Of a stretch of DNA of 64,000 bases, positions 52,001 through 62,833 are shown piece by piece. The DNA comes from Onthophagus taurus (taxonomy: Eukaryota; Arthropoda; Insecta; Coleoptera; Scarabaeidae). The first letter of the stretch is position 1, and each line of letters opens with the position of its first letter. Made by a program: the position numbers and the translations under genes. The notes under the pieces are model-generated. The model saw nothing but the letters and a program-made list of their open reading frames with translations, was not told the origin of the DNA and did not search any database. The stretch is from the NCBI RefSeq assembly GCF_036711975.1, contig NC_091973.1:806001-870000 (forward strand), written 5' to 3'.

Positions 52001-54727
52001 TGTACAAAGGTAAATTACGTCACTCTAAATTTCATTCAAAAACTTCGAAAGATAACCTTTGATCCTTATTAGACTTAGTTTGCGAAAATACTTTATATTT
52101 AGAAACTAAATCAATTCTCATTCCACATTTAGACATGCAGTTTCCAATCGAGGTCGCAGCCGTGGAGCAAGATCACCCGCTTCTTGAATCCAGCGTTCTT
52201 CACTCCTTATATCGACGGCTTCATATTCTCAATAAATGCGCGCAGTTCCACCAACAGAGGGTGTCGCGTTCCGACGATTCCGAAGACGAACAATGCGCTT
52301 TAAGCGAAAATTGGGCTTATCAAAAGGATATTCGGAGATGGTCAAGAACCGTAGACTTGGAAAACGAGGAGGAAACTGCATCTTTAGGAACAGAATCGGA
52401 AAGTTTAAGGAGAGGCAGCTATCAAAAGGAGGAAGAAATCCCCGAAAGCCCAAGAAATAAATTTAAACGAGTGATTTCGCCGAGTTGTAGAAGGAGGAGG
52501 AATGAAATAGTAAACAATAATAGTGGATTGAACGTTCTGGATCTTCTCTCAAAGCAATTGAACGATTTTAGCACCTCAGGAAATCCTGTTTTAGACCCTG
52601 AATCACCGTTTAGGAGGAGTAGGAGAAGAAAAACCGGGTCTTTTGATAAAACTGAAACGTGGTTACAATTAACAAACCCAAACGATACGTAAGTAAATAT
52701 CAAAAAAAAAATTTTTTTATTTAATTTAAATTTATATTTAGTTTGTTATGGCCAAGTCATCAAACAAGCGAAGATTTCGACGAAGTGCCAACTGAAATTG
52801 AAGAAGGAGGGCGCCCAATTTACACTTTATCGGCAAATCAACTCCAAGTCCTTCGAAAATTAGCTTTGCTCAAATTAACTGCTCACATGGAAAAATATTG
52901 CCCAACACATAAAACGGGTTGGAATTGGGATATCTCAAAATTTATAAGAAAAATTAAATGTCCTGCTTATAAAGGTATAATTCTCTATAAGTTTTATATA
53001 GCAAAAAATATAAGGATCGATTTAATCTCAAATCGCCGAGGTTTGCGGACGAGGCGTTGGATTAATACGAAATCATCACTTTGGAGCATTCTAGCGCCTC
53101 GCCAGCAAGCGACCTCGGCGGTTTGTCTTCTTGTAAGTGACTTGGTATCTACAGTGTGTTAATTAATTATCGTACCCGACGTCATCATTGCAAGTATGCA
53201 ACCAATATCACACTGAATATATCTGAATACGCAAATCGCGTATTGCAAAATCAATACTGTGATATTGGTTGCATACTTGCAATGATTAATTAACACACTG
53301 TACATGAGTCCGTAATATCAAGGTTTTATTCTATTTATTTTATATAATTTTTTTAAATTTAAAGATAAACTTATTTTTGGAGTTCCTATAACCGTAATCG
53401 TTCAAAAAACGGGTTTACCACTTCCGAAAGGAATCGAAGAAGCTCTTATTTGGTTAGTTAAAAACGCTGCGAATAATGTTGGGATTTTTCGAAAACCCGG
53501 GGTTCGATCGAGGATTCAACACCTTAAAACAGTCATTGAAGAATATGGTGAGAACATTAATTTTAACGATCACCAAGCTTATGATGTCGCTGATACCGTC
53601 AAACAATATTTTCGAGAGTTACCTGAAGCTGTATTAACCAATAAGTTATCCGAAACTTTTATATCTATCTTTCAACGTAAGTTTAAATTAATGAAATTAA
53701 ACAATTATTAAAGTAATAATTTATTTTTGAATTAGATATACCAATTCAATTACGCAAAGAAGCCGTTTTATGTGGATTATTATTAATGCCGGATGAACAC
53801 CGCCAAGTACTTGAAGTATTATTAAATTTTTTGAGTAAAATAGCTGAATATTCGTCGGAAAATCAAATGAATGAAAGTAATTTGGCTTTGTGTTTCGCTC
53901 CAACATTGTTTCATCACAACCAAGTGGTAAACAGACAGGTTACGGGTATTCCTCATCCAAAAGAATTGGACGAAAACAAAGCGGCCCATGAATGTTTATT
54001 ATTCCTAATAAAAAATTTTGATAAATTGTTTCACGTTCCGACTGATTTATTAAATCAGTGTAATTTTAGCGAAGTTAAGTTGGTTCCTTTAAGTGTCGAG
54101 AACAACGACGAGTGGAGATCTTACTTAGAAAAGTGTCAATCGGCGTTGTTGAATGAAGTAAAAGAAAAAGCTAGGGGATGGATTTTGATTCCAAGTCATT
54201 TCGAGAAGATTGAAATTTCTTATAAAAAAGTCGCCGATTCACATCCATTAAGGTTATGGAAAATTACCATAGAAGTTGATGCTAGTCCAATAGAAATCTT
54301 AAACAGATTACTTAAAGAACGTCATCTTTGGGATGAGGAACTTGATTCGACCAGGACTATTTCTCAGGTTGATGAGTGCACGGATATTTTTCAATATACC
54401 CGAAGAAATGTAAATCCACTTCCTTTAGAAGATTACTGTGTTATTCGTAGTTGGAAAAAAGATATAGGAAAAGGTGGTTGTTTATTAGTTGAAACTTCCG
54501 TTGAACACAAAGATTCAATGACCATACCAAACTCCGTAAGAGGAATCGTTTTAGCATCACGATATTTAATAGAACCATCAGGATCACATTCTTCAAAAAT
54601 AATACATATGTCACGGGTGGATGTTAAAGGTAAAATGCCGGAATGGTATCACAAACATTTCGGCCATTTACGCGCTCAACATATCTACAATTTACACAAC
54701 ACTTTTAAGAAACAATCAAAGAAGTAA
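49075..54727 (+). CDS. crossveinless-c / DLC-STARD13 RhoGAP
   Basis: This encodes a Rho GTPase-activating protein that switches off Rho at junctions and in shape-changing epithelia. Exons 49075-49128, 50991-51149, 51200-51436, 51526-51568, 51801-51872, 52133-52688, 52742-52974, 53365-53676 and 53736-54727 join in frame to 885 residues. Domain order is SAM (EATEACKWLRAAGFPQYAQM, about residue 166 on), a serine-rich linker (RSDDSEDEQCALSENWAY), and RhoGAP (about 455-650) with arginine finger in VGIFRKPGVRSRI and the block NQMNESNLALCFAPTLFH. A START lipid-binding domain (about 685-880) follows, with LRLWKITIEV and SRYLIEPSGSHSSKI. This is the DLC1/STARD13 layout. An alternative first exon (51594-51714) and a possible cassette exon (51947-52009) are listed separately. 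A poly(A) signal lies at 54972. Confidence 0.95.
49922..50101. repeat. TA-type MITE fragment with GC-rich tandem block
   Basis: The right end, read inward, is CAGTGTGTTTGATTTTAGCT and is followed by TA (50102-50103). It is a relative of 36439-36775. Its inner side carries two direct copies of TTCGAAGACGTCGGCCGCCC (49922 and about 49980), each adjoining a GAACAATAC or GTATTGTTC phrase. The GC-rich block also occurs in Sra-1 intron 2. The left end of the element is not evident. Confidence 0.6.
50329..50708 (-). CDS. natalisin-like neuropeptide precursor, nested in cv-c
   Basis: This is a predicted secreted precursor of amidated FxxxR peptides of the natalisin type (brain peptides of arthropods, related to tachykinins). 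Exon 1 (50708-50602) starts MKFPILLILVCTHASDV, a convincing signal peptide, and ends NNNFFSGR at an AG|GTAAGT donor. Exon 2 (50512-50329), entered in phase 2, gives GKKDPKYLYDRL and then DPYFTTRGKK, ending at TAA. Together they make 96 residues with two amidation-plus-dibasic sites (FFSGR-GKK, YFTTR-GKK). The 89-base intron itself stays open in the peptide frame and encodes KRDIRQTDLGPFWANRGKK, a third, best-fitting natalisin unit. The true transcript may therefore use a different acceptor and include it. The gene lies wholly inside cv-c intron 1 on the opposite strand. A tachykinin-related precursor is less likely, because the FxGxR spacing is absent. Confidence 0.75.
51594..51714 (+). CDS. 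alternative first coding exon of cv-c
   Basis: ATG 51594 opens MSVRIKQYKFFRSLSVKVND and runs to GCA G|GTTGGT at 51714. It ends in phase 1, the same phase as exon 51526-51568, so it can join directly to the SAM exon at 51801. It would give a shorter protein beginning about 40 residues before the SAM domain, much like the short DLC1 isoforms that start just upstream of SAM. The donor is weak (GTTGGT). Confidence 0.5.
51947..52009 (+). CDS. possible 63-base cassette exon in the cv-c SAM domain
   Basis: The segment is bounded by TATTTAG and G|GTAAAT, is 63 bases long and is phase 1 on both sides, so inclusion would keep the frame and add 21 residues (core LISLSPLPIHNQNYVIMY). The known DLC SAM sequence fits without it (MYE-DMQFPIE). 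Inclusion would split the SAM domain, so it may be rare, non-functional or a duplicated acceptor region. Confidence 0.3.
53034..53120. repeat. short inverted-repeat element in cv-c intron
   Basis: Ends read CGCCGAGGTTTGCGGACGAG and, reverse-complemented from the right, CGCCGAGGTCGCTTGCTGGC, pairing imperfectly through GCGAGGCG. The element is 87 bp and non-coding. It is related to the repeat at 32040-32290. Confidence 0.6.
53152..53300. repeat. 149-bp TA-flanked MITE in cv-c intron
   Basis: Ends read CAGTGTGTTAATTAATTATC and, from the right, CAGTGTGTTAATTAATCATT. Inverted similarity continues inward through GCAAGTATGCAACCAATATC. TA flanks it at 53150-53151 and 53301-53302. The tip resembles, but differs from, the 36439-36775 family. 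The intron carrying it lies between the linker and RhoGAP exons and is otherwise spliced normally. Confidence 0.75.
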
Positions 54728-54971
54728 TAAAACTAGTCAATTTATTTTTTTGGTCACGATTTTGGGCCAGTATTTTTTATAACATATATTAATATATTAG
54801 ATTACGTAATGTTGAAAGGATGAATGTTAAAGTTTATATAAAATGTTAACCATTTTTTTTGTTCGTTGTAGGTAATGAAAAGATTAAAAGAATCTTTGTA
54901 ATATTAGGAATGTAACAAAATAACATTCTCCAGATATAAATAGAGTATTTATTTATAATTTTTCCGTTATA

Positions 54972-54977
54972 AATAAA
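54972..54977 (+). terminator. poly(A) signal for cv-c
   Basis: This is a canonical AATAAA about 245 bases after the cv-c stop codon. Confidence 0.5.
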
Positions 54978-55243
54978 GACTCTGCATCATATTTTCTCTG
55001 TGATTATTTACATTCTATTATTAATAAATGTTAAACAAACGTATTTTTGTAAATTTTAGCAACTATCATTAATTCGTTAGGTTCTCTCTAGATCTTTTGG
55101 CATTCTTAAGCCTCAATGTAAATATGTTTAAAATAGAATCTCTTGTGTGTTTATTATTAATAAAATCCTTTTTTTATAAAATTAATATTTTATTTACCCC
55201 CTCCAATATACTCTAACCTTGTCCAACACATTTAGACCAGGTC

Positions 55244-55408
55244 AAACTGAGTAACGACATGCTGACGCAAAAGATCCTGGTTGAGAGAAGTGTTCGCCAG
55301 GCAGTTACGAATAACATAATAACGTCTCAGTTGACATATGAAGTAGAAATCTTGAAAAGTGCCCAGAATGTAAAGAAATTGGAATCTTTTAGAAATAAGA
55401 TTAGCTAG
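55244..55408 (+). mobile_element. possible retrotransposon ORF remnant
   Basis: A short frame reads KLSNDMLTQKILVERSVRQA and, further on, TSQLTYEVEILKSAQNVKKL before stopping at TAG 55406. The pattern ending in TY-x-E-x-L...KKLESF recalls the segment after the reverse-transcriptase domain in non-LTR elements (TYGSExW...kkLexFe). Only this tail is visible, so the assignment is weak. Confidence 0.25.
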
Positions 55409-56047
55409 AAATAAGCTTTAGAGAAGAAGGCAGTCTGCAATATGCTAGAAGAAAGAAAATCCAAGTTGGATGAGAAATCACATCGTCGTAGGGAATTGAT
55501 AAGGAAAGAGAGAAAGTAAAAGAAAAACAAAAATATTCAACAAGAATAATAAAAGTTATATTTACAATAATAAATATTGACATAGGCCTGAACAAAAAAC
55601 ACAAATAAAAACACAAAAAGAAAATATTGGACATTTTGCATATAGACGGTGTTTATATATTCGCTGGGTTTATACATATTTTATTGAAGAATGTGGTAAA
55701 TAATAGCATTGCAACTCAACTAATTATAATATGTATTGCAAAGGTATCCAGATGTTGGCTCAATATAAAAATTAATTACCGCAATCTTAAAAAAATTATG
55801 TACTTAGACTCAGCGTTATTTATAAATATTTTTATATATATTAAAAATTGTGGAATTATTTCTTTCTTCATATATGAATATAATTATGTGTATATAACGT
55901 AGTTTCTTAGTAAATTTTTAGGTGTGTTTTATAAAAAAAAGCTCAGTACACGATTATATTAATAAATATCGAAAAAACGACCTCTTGATTTTCCTTTCTG
56001 CCTTTGATTGTTGAGGTGAATTGAGGTGTCCCATTATATATATTTTT

Positions 56048-59000
56048 TTAACTGTAATAATAAAATACCATTGCTTGTAAAATACCAAATAGAATAATGA
56101 TTGCGAGTAAGTAATTTGTACGATTTTTTTCCAATTCCAGGTGTCTGGTTAAACTTTCCTGCAACTTTTGTATCCGGTTGCTGTGTTCTTGAAGATTATT
56201 TTGCAATTCGGAAATTGCTGTTAAAATTCTTAAATAAAAAATTGTTTAAAATTATTTAATTTTTTTTATTTAATTTCTTACGTATTATTTGATGTAGTTT
56301 TATTGATTTTAACACTTTGAGTTGAATCGGAATGATATTCCTCAGATTCCGTCCCGGTATCGTGTCCATCCCCATCAAAACTACGCTTATTATTCTTCAT
56401 AGCAGCATCTTGTCTTTGCATGCTCGTTAAACTCGACGTTCTTATCATCGGCGTCGGGTGTCTGGTTCGCGTGGAAATCAAAAAATCATGTTCGTACTGA
56501 TACAAATCATTTCTAGGATCCCACGGCCGTAAATCGGAATGTTTATAAACCCACTGTCCGGATTTTAAGTCTTGTTGAAAATGAATCGGAATCCAATCTT
56601 CGCATTTCGCTTTGCGTTCTTTCGACGAAGCACGTTGGGCTTCTTCTAAAGTAGTCTTTTCTTCAGTAGCTGCGTTCATATCATCTCTCAAGATAGCTGC
56701 CGAAACGTGCTGCCAAAGACGTTCCGATTCAAACTCACCCTGTTGATCCACCGGAACTGTATGTCGAAGAAGGCGACTTTTACGAATAGCCGAAGTTGGG
56801 TTCCAAAAAATTTGAGTATCACCCGTTCGACGATCTTTTATATTAATAACACCATCCCAAAATCCCTCTAAAGTGGCAAGAGTTTCTTTCCCCAGTCTTA
56901 ATCTACCCGTTATGCAATTCGTATGCTCGGTTCCCCCCAAAAAAGGTTTTAATTTAAATTCAATTTCAGTTTGATAACCGGTTTTTTCACATTCTATGTT
57001 TACTTTACCCCCTAATTCCATACTTAAGGTACCCATTAATATACCTTTACAATGGGCGTAAGGGACGGTTAATGTATAATTTTCACCACGCGGTAAAAGA
57101 GTTAAAACAGCAGTACCATCTAAAATCGCAGAGGTTGAGTTGCCATAAAATTTCGATTTTGCGAGTATTGAAGCGGAAATTGAAAAGCCATCCATACGAT
57201 TCGTAACGTAAAATGCAGAAACCGGTGGATGATGAGAAACCTGTTCGGCGACGTAAAACGTTTTCGAACCGTTTGGATGTAGCCAATAACAACGAAAAGT
57301 TTCCCCCAAAATCGGGTTATAAGGTTTTTTTAATCCTTTCGGTTTTTTGTATAAACCGGAAAGGTACCATTTCACGACGGTTTTCATCCGAGTAAAAGCG
57401 TCATCTTCTAAAACGGCTCGCGATAAAATATCAACGTGGTAGTAAGAATCGGTGAGTTTATCAAGAAACGAACGCGGCTCTAAAATAAAAGTAGGCAAAA
57501 CAACTTTGCTCAAATCCATTCCCGGACGAACTTGTTTCACAAGATACCAAATTAATGATTTGTGTTCATCTGCTAATTCTTCAACTTGAGCACCAGCCTC
57601 AAAACACAAGAATACAAAAAAAAAATTAACATAAACAATATTAAAAAATATTTACATCTCCCAATTCTTCTTCAACGTTTGGTACATAAGGCGTTTCTAC
57701 TGGATCATCATCAATATACTCCTCTTTTCCTGAGACATCCGAGTCTGTATCACTTATTTCACAATCCGCGGCACAAAAATGAGTACCATTATCCGGTTGA
57801 CTAACATCATCTAAATCTAAAAAAAAATATTTAATTATTTTCAAACACACAATGATTTTGAAGTACAAGTATTAACTCCGTTCTTCTTACAAAAGTTAAA
57901 TGACATGACTCAAACTTGCGGAATAAAATTCCGAAATAATTACTAATGCTTATCCGGGAGTGTTTCGAATATTTCTGATTTCGAATCGTACGGAGTTAAT
58001 TTAAATTTAAACTAAATTAAATTACCATGAACAAAATGTTTTTCGTAATCGGCTTCAGACCATTGCGTTTCATGACTAGTACTTCCAATACTTGCTTTAT
58101 TAGCCGAACGAACCAAAGCGGCGTCGTTTCTTATCGAAATTTCTAACGCGTCTAACCAACACATTCCCGACGCTTGAGAAGATGCTCGAAAAATTGAGTA
58201 TGATGTAGGTAAAGGTTGTACGACAGCCCCTTAAAAAAATGTTTTTACTCACCAAGTTTTTGAATCAATACACTTTATTTATTTTATCATCTCAAATTTT
58301 TAGAAAAAACTTATTTTACTTAGAACTGAAATGAAATAAAGTAGCGGAGAAAGACACAGGATGAAGTTCGGCTGAAATCAACCCAAGAAGTTTCAAAAAG
58401 AGAAGGTAAGGATAATTTAAAGATTCTTGAAGCGCGAACCATGAGAATGTAGTCGAGATTTCCACAGAGAAACCAACAAGGCAAGATCGTCAAATCAGAA
58501 AAAATTAAGATATGTACACCGCAAGCAAAACACCGACCCGAGCCGCCTTTGACCACCTGACTAGGTCAAAGGAGGGTCGGGTCGGTCTTATACCATGTAT
58601 AAACAAATAAATCTTTATACTTGGATGATGTGCCAGATACGAAAAATCAAAACACCGACCCGAGCCGCCTTTGACCACCTGACTAGGTCAAAGGCGGGTC
58701 AGGTCGGTGTTCTAGTAAATGATGTGCATGGCTCCAGTTCATTTATTGACTTCATTTTTATGTATCGAATAATACAACTTTTTTACATTATATATATATT
58801 ATTTTTAATTTGTAACTTAATAATATGGAGATTATGCCAAATAATTATCTTATCTTTTCGGTACCGATTACTCCAATTTCTTTTCCTTGGAAGAAGCAAC
58901 TCAACGTTTTGTACAAAATTGATCATATTTGATATAAAACAGTAAAACCTCGATATAACGGATTAATACGGAGAAGGGAGTACCCGTTATATGAATACTT

Positions 59001-61429
59001 TTAATGCACACAAATCCCCACCGTTGCTCTACCAAGGAAGGTAGAATACATCCTGGAAACAGGTGTATAGCTCGAAGGCCCGTTCGTGACGTCAGCGCTG
59101 AATTACAATTAAAAGTAGAACTAACACTAAACCTAGAACTCGAATGTTTTTAGTTCTACTATCCGTGCAAAAAGTCAAGGCCCCTCACTTTAGAGATCGA
59201 TATCTCCGTAACCGCTCGATGGAAAAAATTGCTGTAAAGTTTATTGTAATCAGTGAACATTTCTGCGTATCACATGTTAATTTGGAAATTTTCGGGTCCG
59301 CGGTTTTACTTTTATCGCGAGTTAAGTGAAAAAAGTACCCGATTTTTGAGAGTGCCAACAACTTTGTCTACTTTGCCATTTTTTCTCTCCAAAACTATTT
59401 GACGAAAAAATTTCAAATTTGAACTGGTGGTAAACCGATGTGTTCTTAATGTGGGGAATATTTTATTTTTTCGATATTCCATATAGTTTCGCGGAAAATC
59501 GCGATTTAGTAGGATGCTGTTATTTCGAAAACGACCTGGCGAATTTCAACGCGGTTTTTACCAAAATATGTCAAATAACGCGAATTTTCGGATTCCGTTA
59601 TCAGTTTTTCAAAAATAAGGCTCCCTAATTTTTTAAGAGCGATTTAATGGAATTACAAATTAAAGAGAAACAGAAATCAGCTATGCGGGGAGAGGAAGGT
59701 TCCGTCCAATCGGAACAGATGGTGCGTCCCAGACAGTACGTCGCGCCTTTATCTTGCCTACATAAAGAAATAAGGCGCGACGTCATTTGTAATTCCATTA
59801 AATCGCTCTTAAAAAAATAGAGAGCCTTAATATTGAAAAACTGATAACGGAATCCGACAACCAACATTATTTGACATATTTTGGTCAAATCCGCGAAGAA
59901 ATCCACCCAACCGTTTTCATGCCACTCATTGAGAACACATCAGACTACCACCTATTCAAAATTAAAATTTTTTCGTACGATAGTTTTCGAGAAAAAAAAT
60001 CGCAAAGTTGATAAAGTTGCCAATTCCGTAAAAAATCGGGTACAATTTTCATTTAACTCGCGGTAACAAGAAAACCGTGGATCCGAAAATTTTCAGATTA
60101 ACATAAGTTACGTAGAAATGTTCAGTGATTACAACAAATTTTGTTGCAATTTTTTTTATGGAGCGGTTGCGAAGATATCGATCTCTAAAGTGAGATCTTT
60201 TTGCACAGATAGTAGTATTAGTTCAATAAAAGTAATGAGTTAAGAATTTGATTGAAGTGTTTAAAAGATTCCAATTAAAATAAAATTAATGATTACCAAA
60301 AAAAAAATAATAATAAAGGATAAATTAGAATTATTTAGATAAATAAGTAGATATTTCCAGTATTTCCACAAAAATACTACCTTTGTAACAGTTTTTTAGA
60401 ACAATAGCTCCTATAATGTTTACAAAAGGAATAAAGGAATGACGTAATTTTATGTGTTTTTTTGTGTACATAATATTCCCAATGAATTCCACACAAAATA
60501 ATACGGAATAAACTTGGATTTGCATTCATAAAGGTGTTAGATTGTGAGTTAACGACTCTAGAGTGAGAACAAACTTAAATTGAGACTTAATTTGTATCAA
60601 GAACAAAATGATTTTAAGTTGGAATTTTATAAAAAAGGAGATAAAGGAGACAAATTTGAGATGGTAATGTTAAAATGTATTAATTTGACATGTAACAATC
60701 ATAGAATAGTTAGACTAACCAATTGTTTCATTTTCTGGTCCCCGTGGTGCCCAAATATTTTGATCTAAGGGGTTATATAATTTGAAACAAAACCCATCTT
60801 TTTTGCTTGGTCTTTCTATCACTTTGCACGAGTTTAATAATATTGTTCCAACCCAATGGTTGCTCTTAGCTTTTGGAGTTTTATATAATAACAGCAAACC
60901 AGGTTTTAAGACACACCAAAGTTTTGTCCATGATTTTAGTGTGCCTCGTATTTTTAACCAATCCGCCAATACAACCACAGACGTATCTTTTAATGAACTT
61001 AAAAGCTCGTTTGTCATTCTTTTCTTTTCTTTCCGATAATGTTTTCTCTGCACTTTATATGATTCTTTACGTGCTAACTTAACCGCATTCTCAGTAGACT
61101 TGCAATTAAAAATTAATATGTTTACATTAGTACAAAAGAATATAAAACAATTTGATTTGCAATATTAAAAACGAACTTACTTTATCGACCAACAAGCAAT
61201 CTTGGCGTTCTAAAGAAAGACCAATTAGCGAAAAATTGATAACATCTCTGGACGTAGAAAGATTTTCCTTACCAGGAGAAGCAGGACCGGGGCTATTACT
61301 GAGTGAATCACTTGATGGCAACTTGGGGATTATGTGAAGAAGAGTTTTTGACTTCTTTTCCTCACATTTTCCCCCTTTTGGTGTCGAAACGACACTTTGA
61401 GATTCTTTCTCTTGAGGCTGCTGTGGCAT
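56048..61429 (-). CDS. oxysterol-binding protein-related protein, ORP5/8 type
   Basis: This lipid-transfer protein is anchored in the ER and acts at ER-plasma membrane contacts. Vertebrate ORP5/8 swap phosphatidylserine for PI4P. Exons 61429-61181, 61098-60720, 58229-58026, 57816-57656, 57597-56282 and 56228-56048 join in frame to 829 residues. After a serine/proline-rich N-terminus comes a split PH domain (about 110-270, SVVVLADWLKIRGTLKSWTK) and an acidic linker (ISDTDSDVSGKEEYIDDDP). The OSBP domain follows (about 345-720), with KKPKGLKKPYNPILGETFRC and the signature EQVSHHPP near residue 449. The C-terminus ends in a coiled stretch and one hydrophobic span (YLLAIIILFGILQAMVFYYY), the tail anchor that defines ORP5/8. 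The start is ATG 61429. The 2.5-kb intron 58230-60719 holds several inverted repeats. Confidence 0.94.
58529..58589. repeat. GC-rich palindrome, copy 1
   Basis: The left arm begins ACACCGACCCGAGCCGCCTT. A 9-base loop ACCTGACTA separates it from a right arm that pairs at 23 of 26 positions. It lies in AT-rich intron DNA of the ORP gene, 122 bases from a second copy with the same loop and a nearly identical left arm. Confidence 0.8.
58651..58711. repeat. GC-rich palindrome, copy 2
   Basis: It shares its left arm and loop exactly with copy 1, and its right arm pairs at 24 of 26 positions. The two units have the same orientation and length (61 bases). Differences lie only in the right arms, at different positions, as if each hairpin has drifted separately. 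Confidence 0.8.
59156..60215. mobile_element. 1.06-kb long-inverted-repeat element in ORP intron
   Basis: Tips read CTACTATCCGTGCAAAAAG and, from the right, CTACTATCTGTGCAAAAAG. Diverged inverted similarity continues for about 480 bp per arm (for example CTTTAGAGATCGATATCT), down to an inner pair TTAAGAGCGATTTAATGGAA near 59634 and 59795. The centre holds another pair, GGCGCGACGT/ACGTCGCGCC. Flanks TTTTAGTT (59148-59155) and TATTAGTT (60216-60223) look like an 8-bp target duplication with one change, suggesting a hAT-like transposase. No intact coding frame is present. Confidence 0.7.
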
Positions 61430-62833
61430 TTTCAATGGGTTTTAAAACGTTTTCGTGCCCGTTTCATTCACATCGTTTAAAGTAACGGCGACGTTTTTCG
61501 AATTGAAATCATTATTATTTTGACACCGAATCTCACTCAGCTGTCTTTAACGCAAGGTCTGTAATGAGACAGGTTATCTACAGACGCAAAATAACCAGAT
61601 AGGACACTGGGGGTGTCCCGCCAAAACTTTATCCGCCATGTTTTAGAAGGTTCTCTCCAGAGAAGCACAGCGAGTGATGTTGCATTCCCTTTTTAAAGAT
61701 GGCGGAATTTAAATCGAGGTCAAAAAATACGATTCCTCCAACATCAAAGGAACCGACATTAATTCTGTATTACAGATTACCAACCAAATGTTACTGAAAA
61801 CTTCGTTTTACCCTAACAAGATTAAAGATACCAACGATGTATTAATAATAATTAATTGACGCGAGAATGTTTTAATTATGTTAATTTAATCATAATTCAT
61901 TAATTCATCGATCTGTTAAAAATGCCGATAAAGTAGATAATCAACGTCAACTTGTCAACACAAAATCAACTTCGAATTATCATGAAACACGTCAGTTTGA
62001 TTAAAAAAGAAATTGTTTTATCTTTTTATTTAAACATTTATACTTGAATTTGATTAAAAACATTTTATCGATACTTTAGAAATACCGATAATGAAGCTAA
62101 TCAATGGTACTTGATCGAATATGTTAAAAATATTGTGAAAATAATAATTTATTTTTTACCAACAATGAATGCAATGTCATGTTTTTTATTATTAATTTCT
62201 TTACTTATTCATCGTTGATTCAATTTTAATAAGTGTGAGATTGGTCGCAAGAGTTTTAATTTATTTAATTATTAATTTAGAGAGTTCGCGGAATCTACAA
62301 AAAGTAATTTTTGCCTAACAACGCCATCTGTTGATTGCAAAAAGACGAACGATTGTTTTGTATAACAATATGCGTAAATAATCAAGGTTATAAATTGCTT
62401 ATGTTTGATATTTCCCACCATTATCGCTAATAAAATCCAGATATGTTTATTTAGGAAGAACTAGTAGCTCCAAACATAAAAAATAAAAAATCCCTAAATT
62501 AATAAGAATACAATAAAACAAGGGTAATAATGAAACAAAAATGTTAAATATTAAATAAGAACTAAGTTGTTTATAAAATACATCATAAATTAATGAAATA
62601 AAAAAGTAATAAACGAAGAAATTCAATGATATTGTTTCATCATACTAAAAGTGATCACTAGATGTCGCAACGGCAGTAACTAATCCTGTCAAAATGTTAT
62701 GATCTGATAAATACGTTTTAAAAACCAATATGTTAGTGTACAAAACAAGAACAAAAATAAATAAATTAGTGCTGTGATAAAAGACAAAGTATATAAATCG
62801 AAGAGTAATATCTAAAAAAGTAAAGATACGAAA
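61430..62833. promoter_or_regulatory. divergent region between the ORP gene and MED30
   Basis: These 1.4 kb contain the 5' flanks of two head-to-head genes. The part next to the ORP gene (61440-61700) is CpG-richer and is the likelier promoter core. The MED30 side is AT-rich. No further gene is seen. Confidence 0.45.

Larger units (their letters stand above)
54728..56047. other. convergent 3' region of cv-c and the ORP gene
   Basis: It holds the cv-c 3' UTR with its poly(A) signal and a possible retroelement remnant (55244-55408). Frames at 55401-55902 are AT-rich and featureless. Confidence 0.45.

Noticed and set aside
55401-55902. AT-rich frames of 77 and 91 codons after cv-c
   Set aside because: Composition is phenylalanine/isoleucine-rich as expected of random AT-rich DNA; no motifs.
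58938-58995. CAGTAAAACCTCGATATAAC, like a pogo/Tigger tip, with an inverted CCGTTATAT nearby and a similar phrase at 26500
   Set aside because: No TA flank on the left and no clear right end; the 26500 match is short. Possibly an old remnant, but not defensible.
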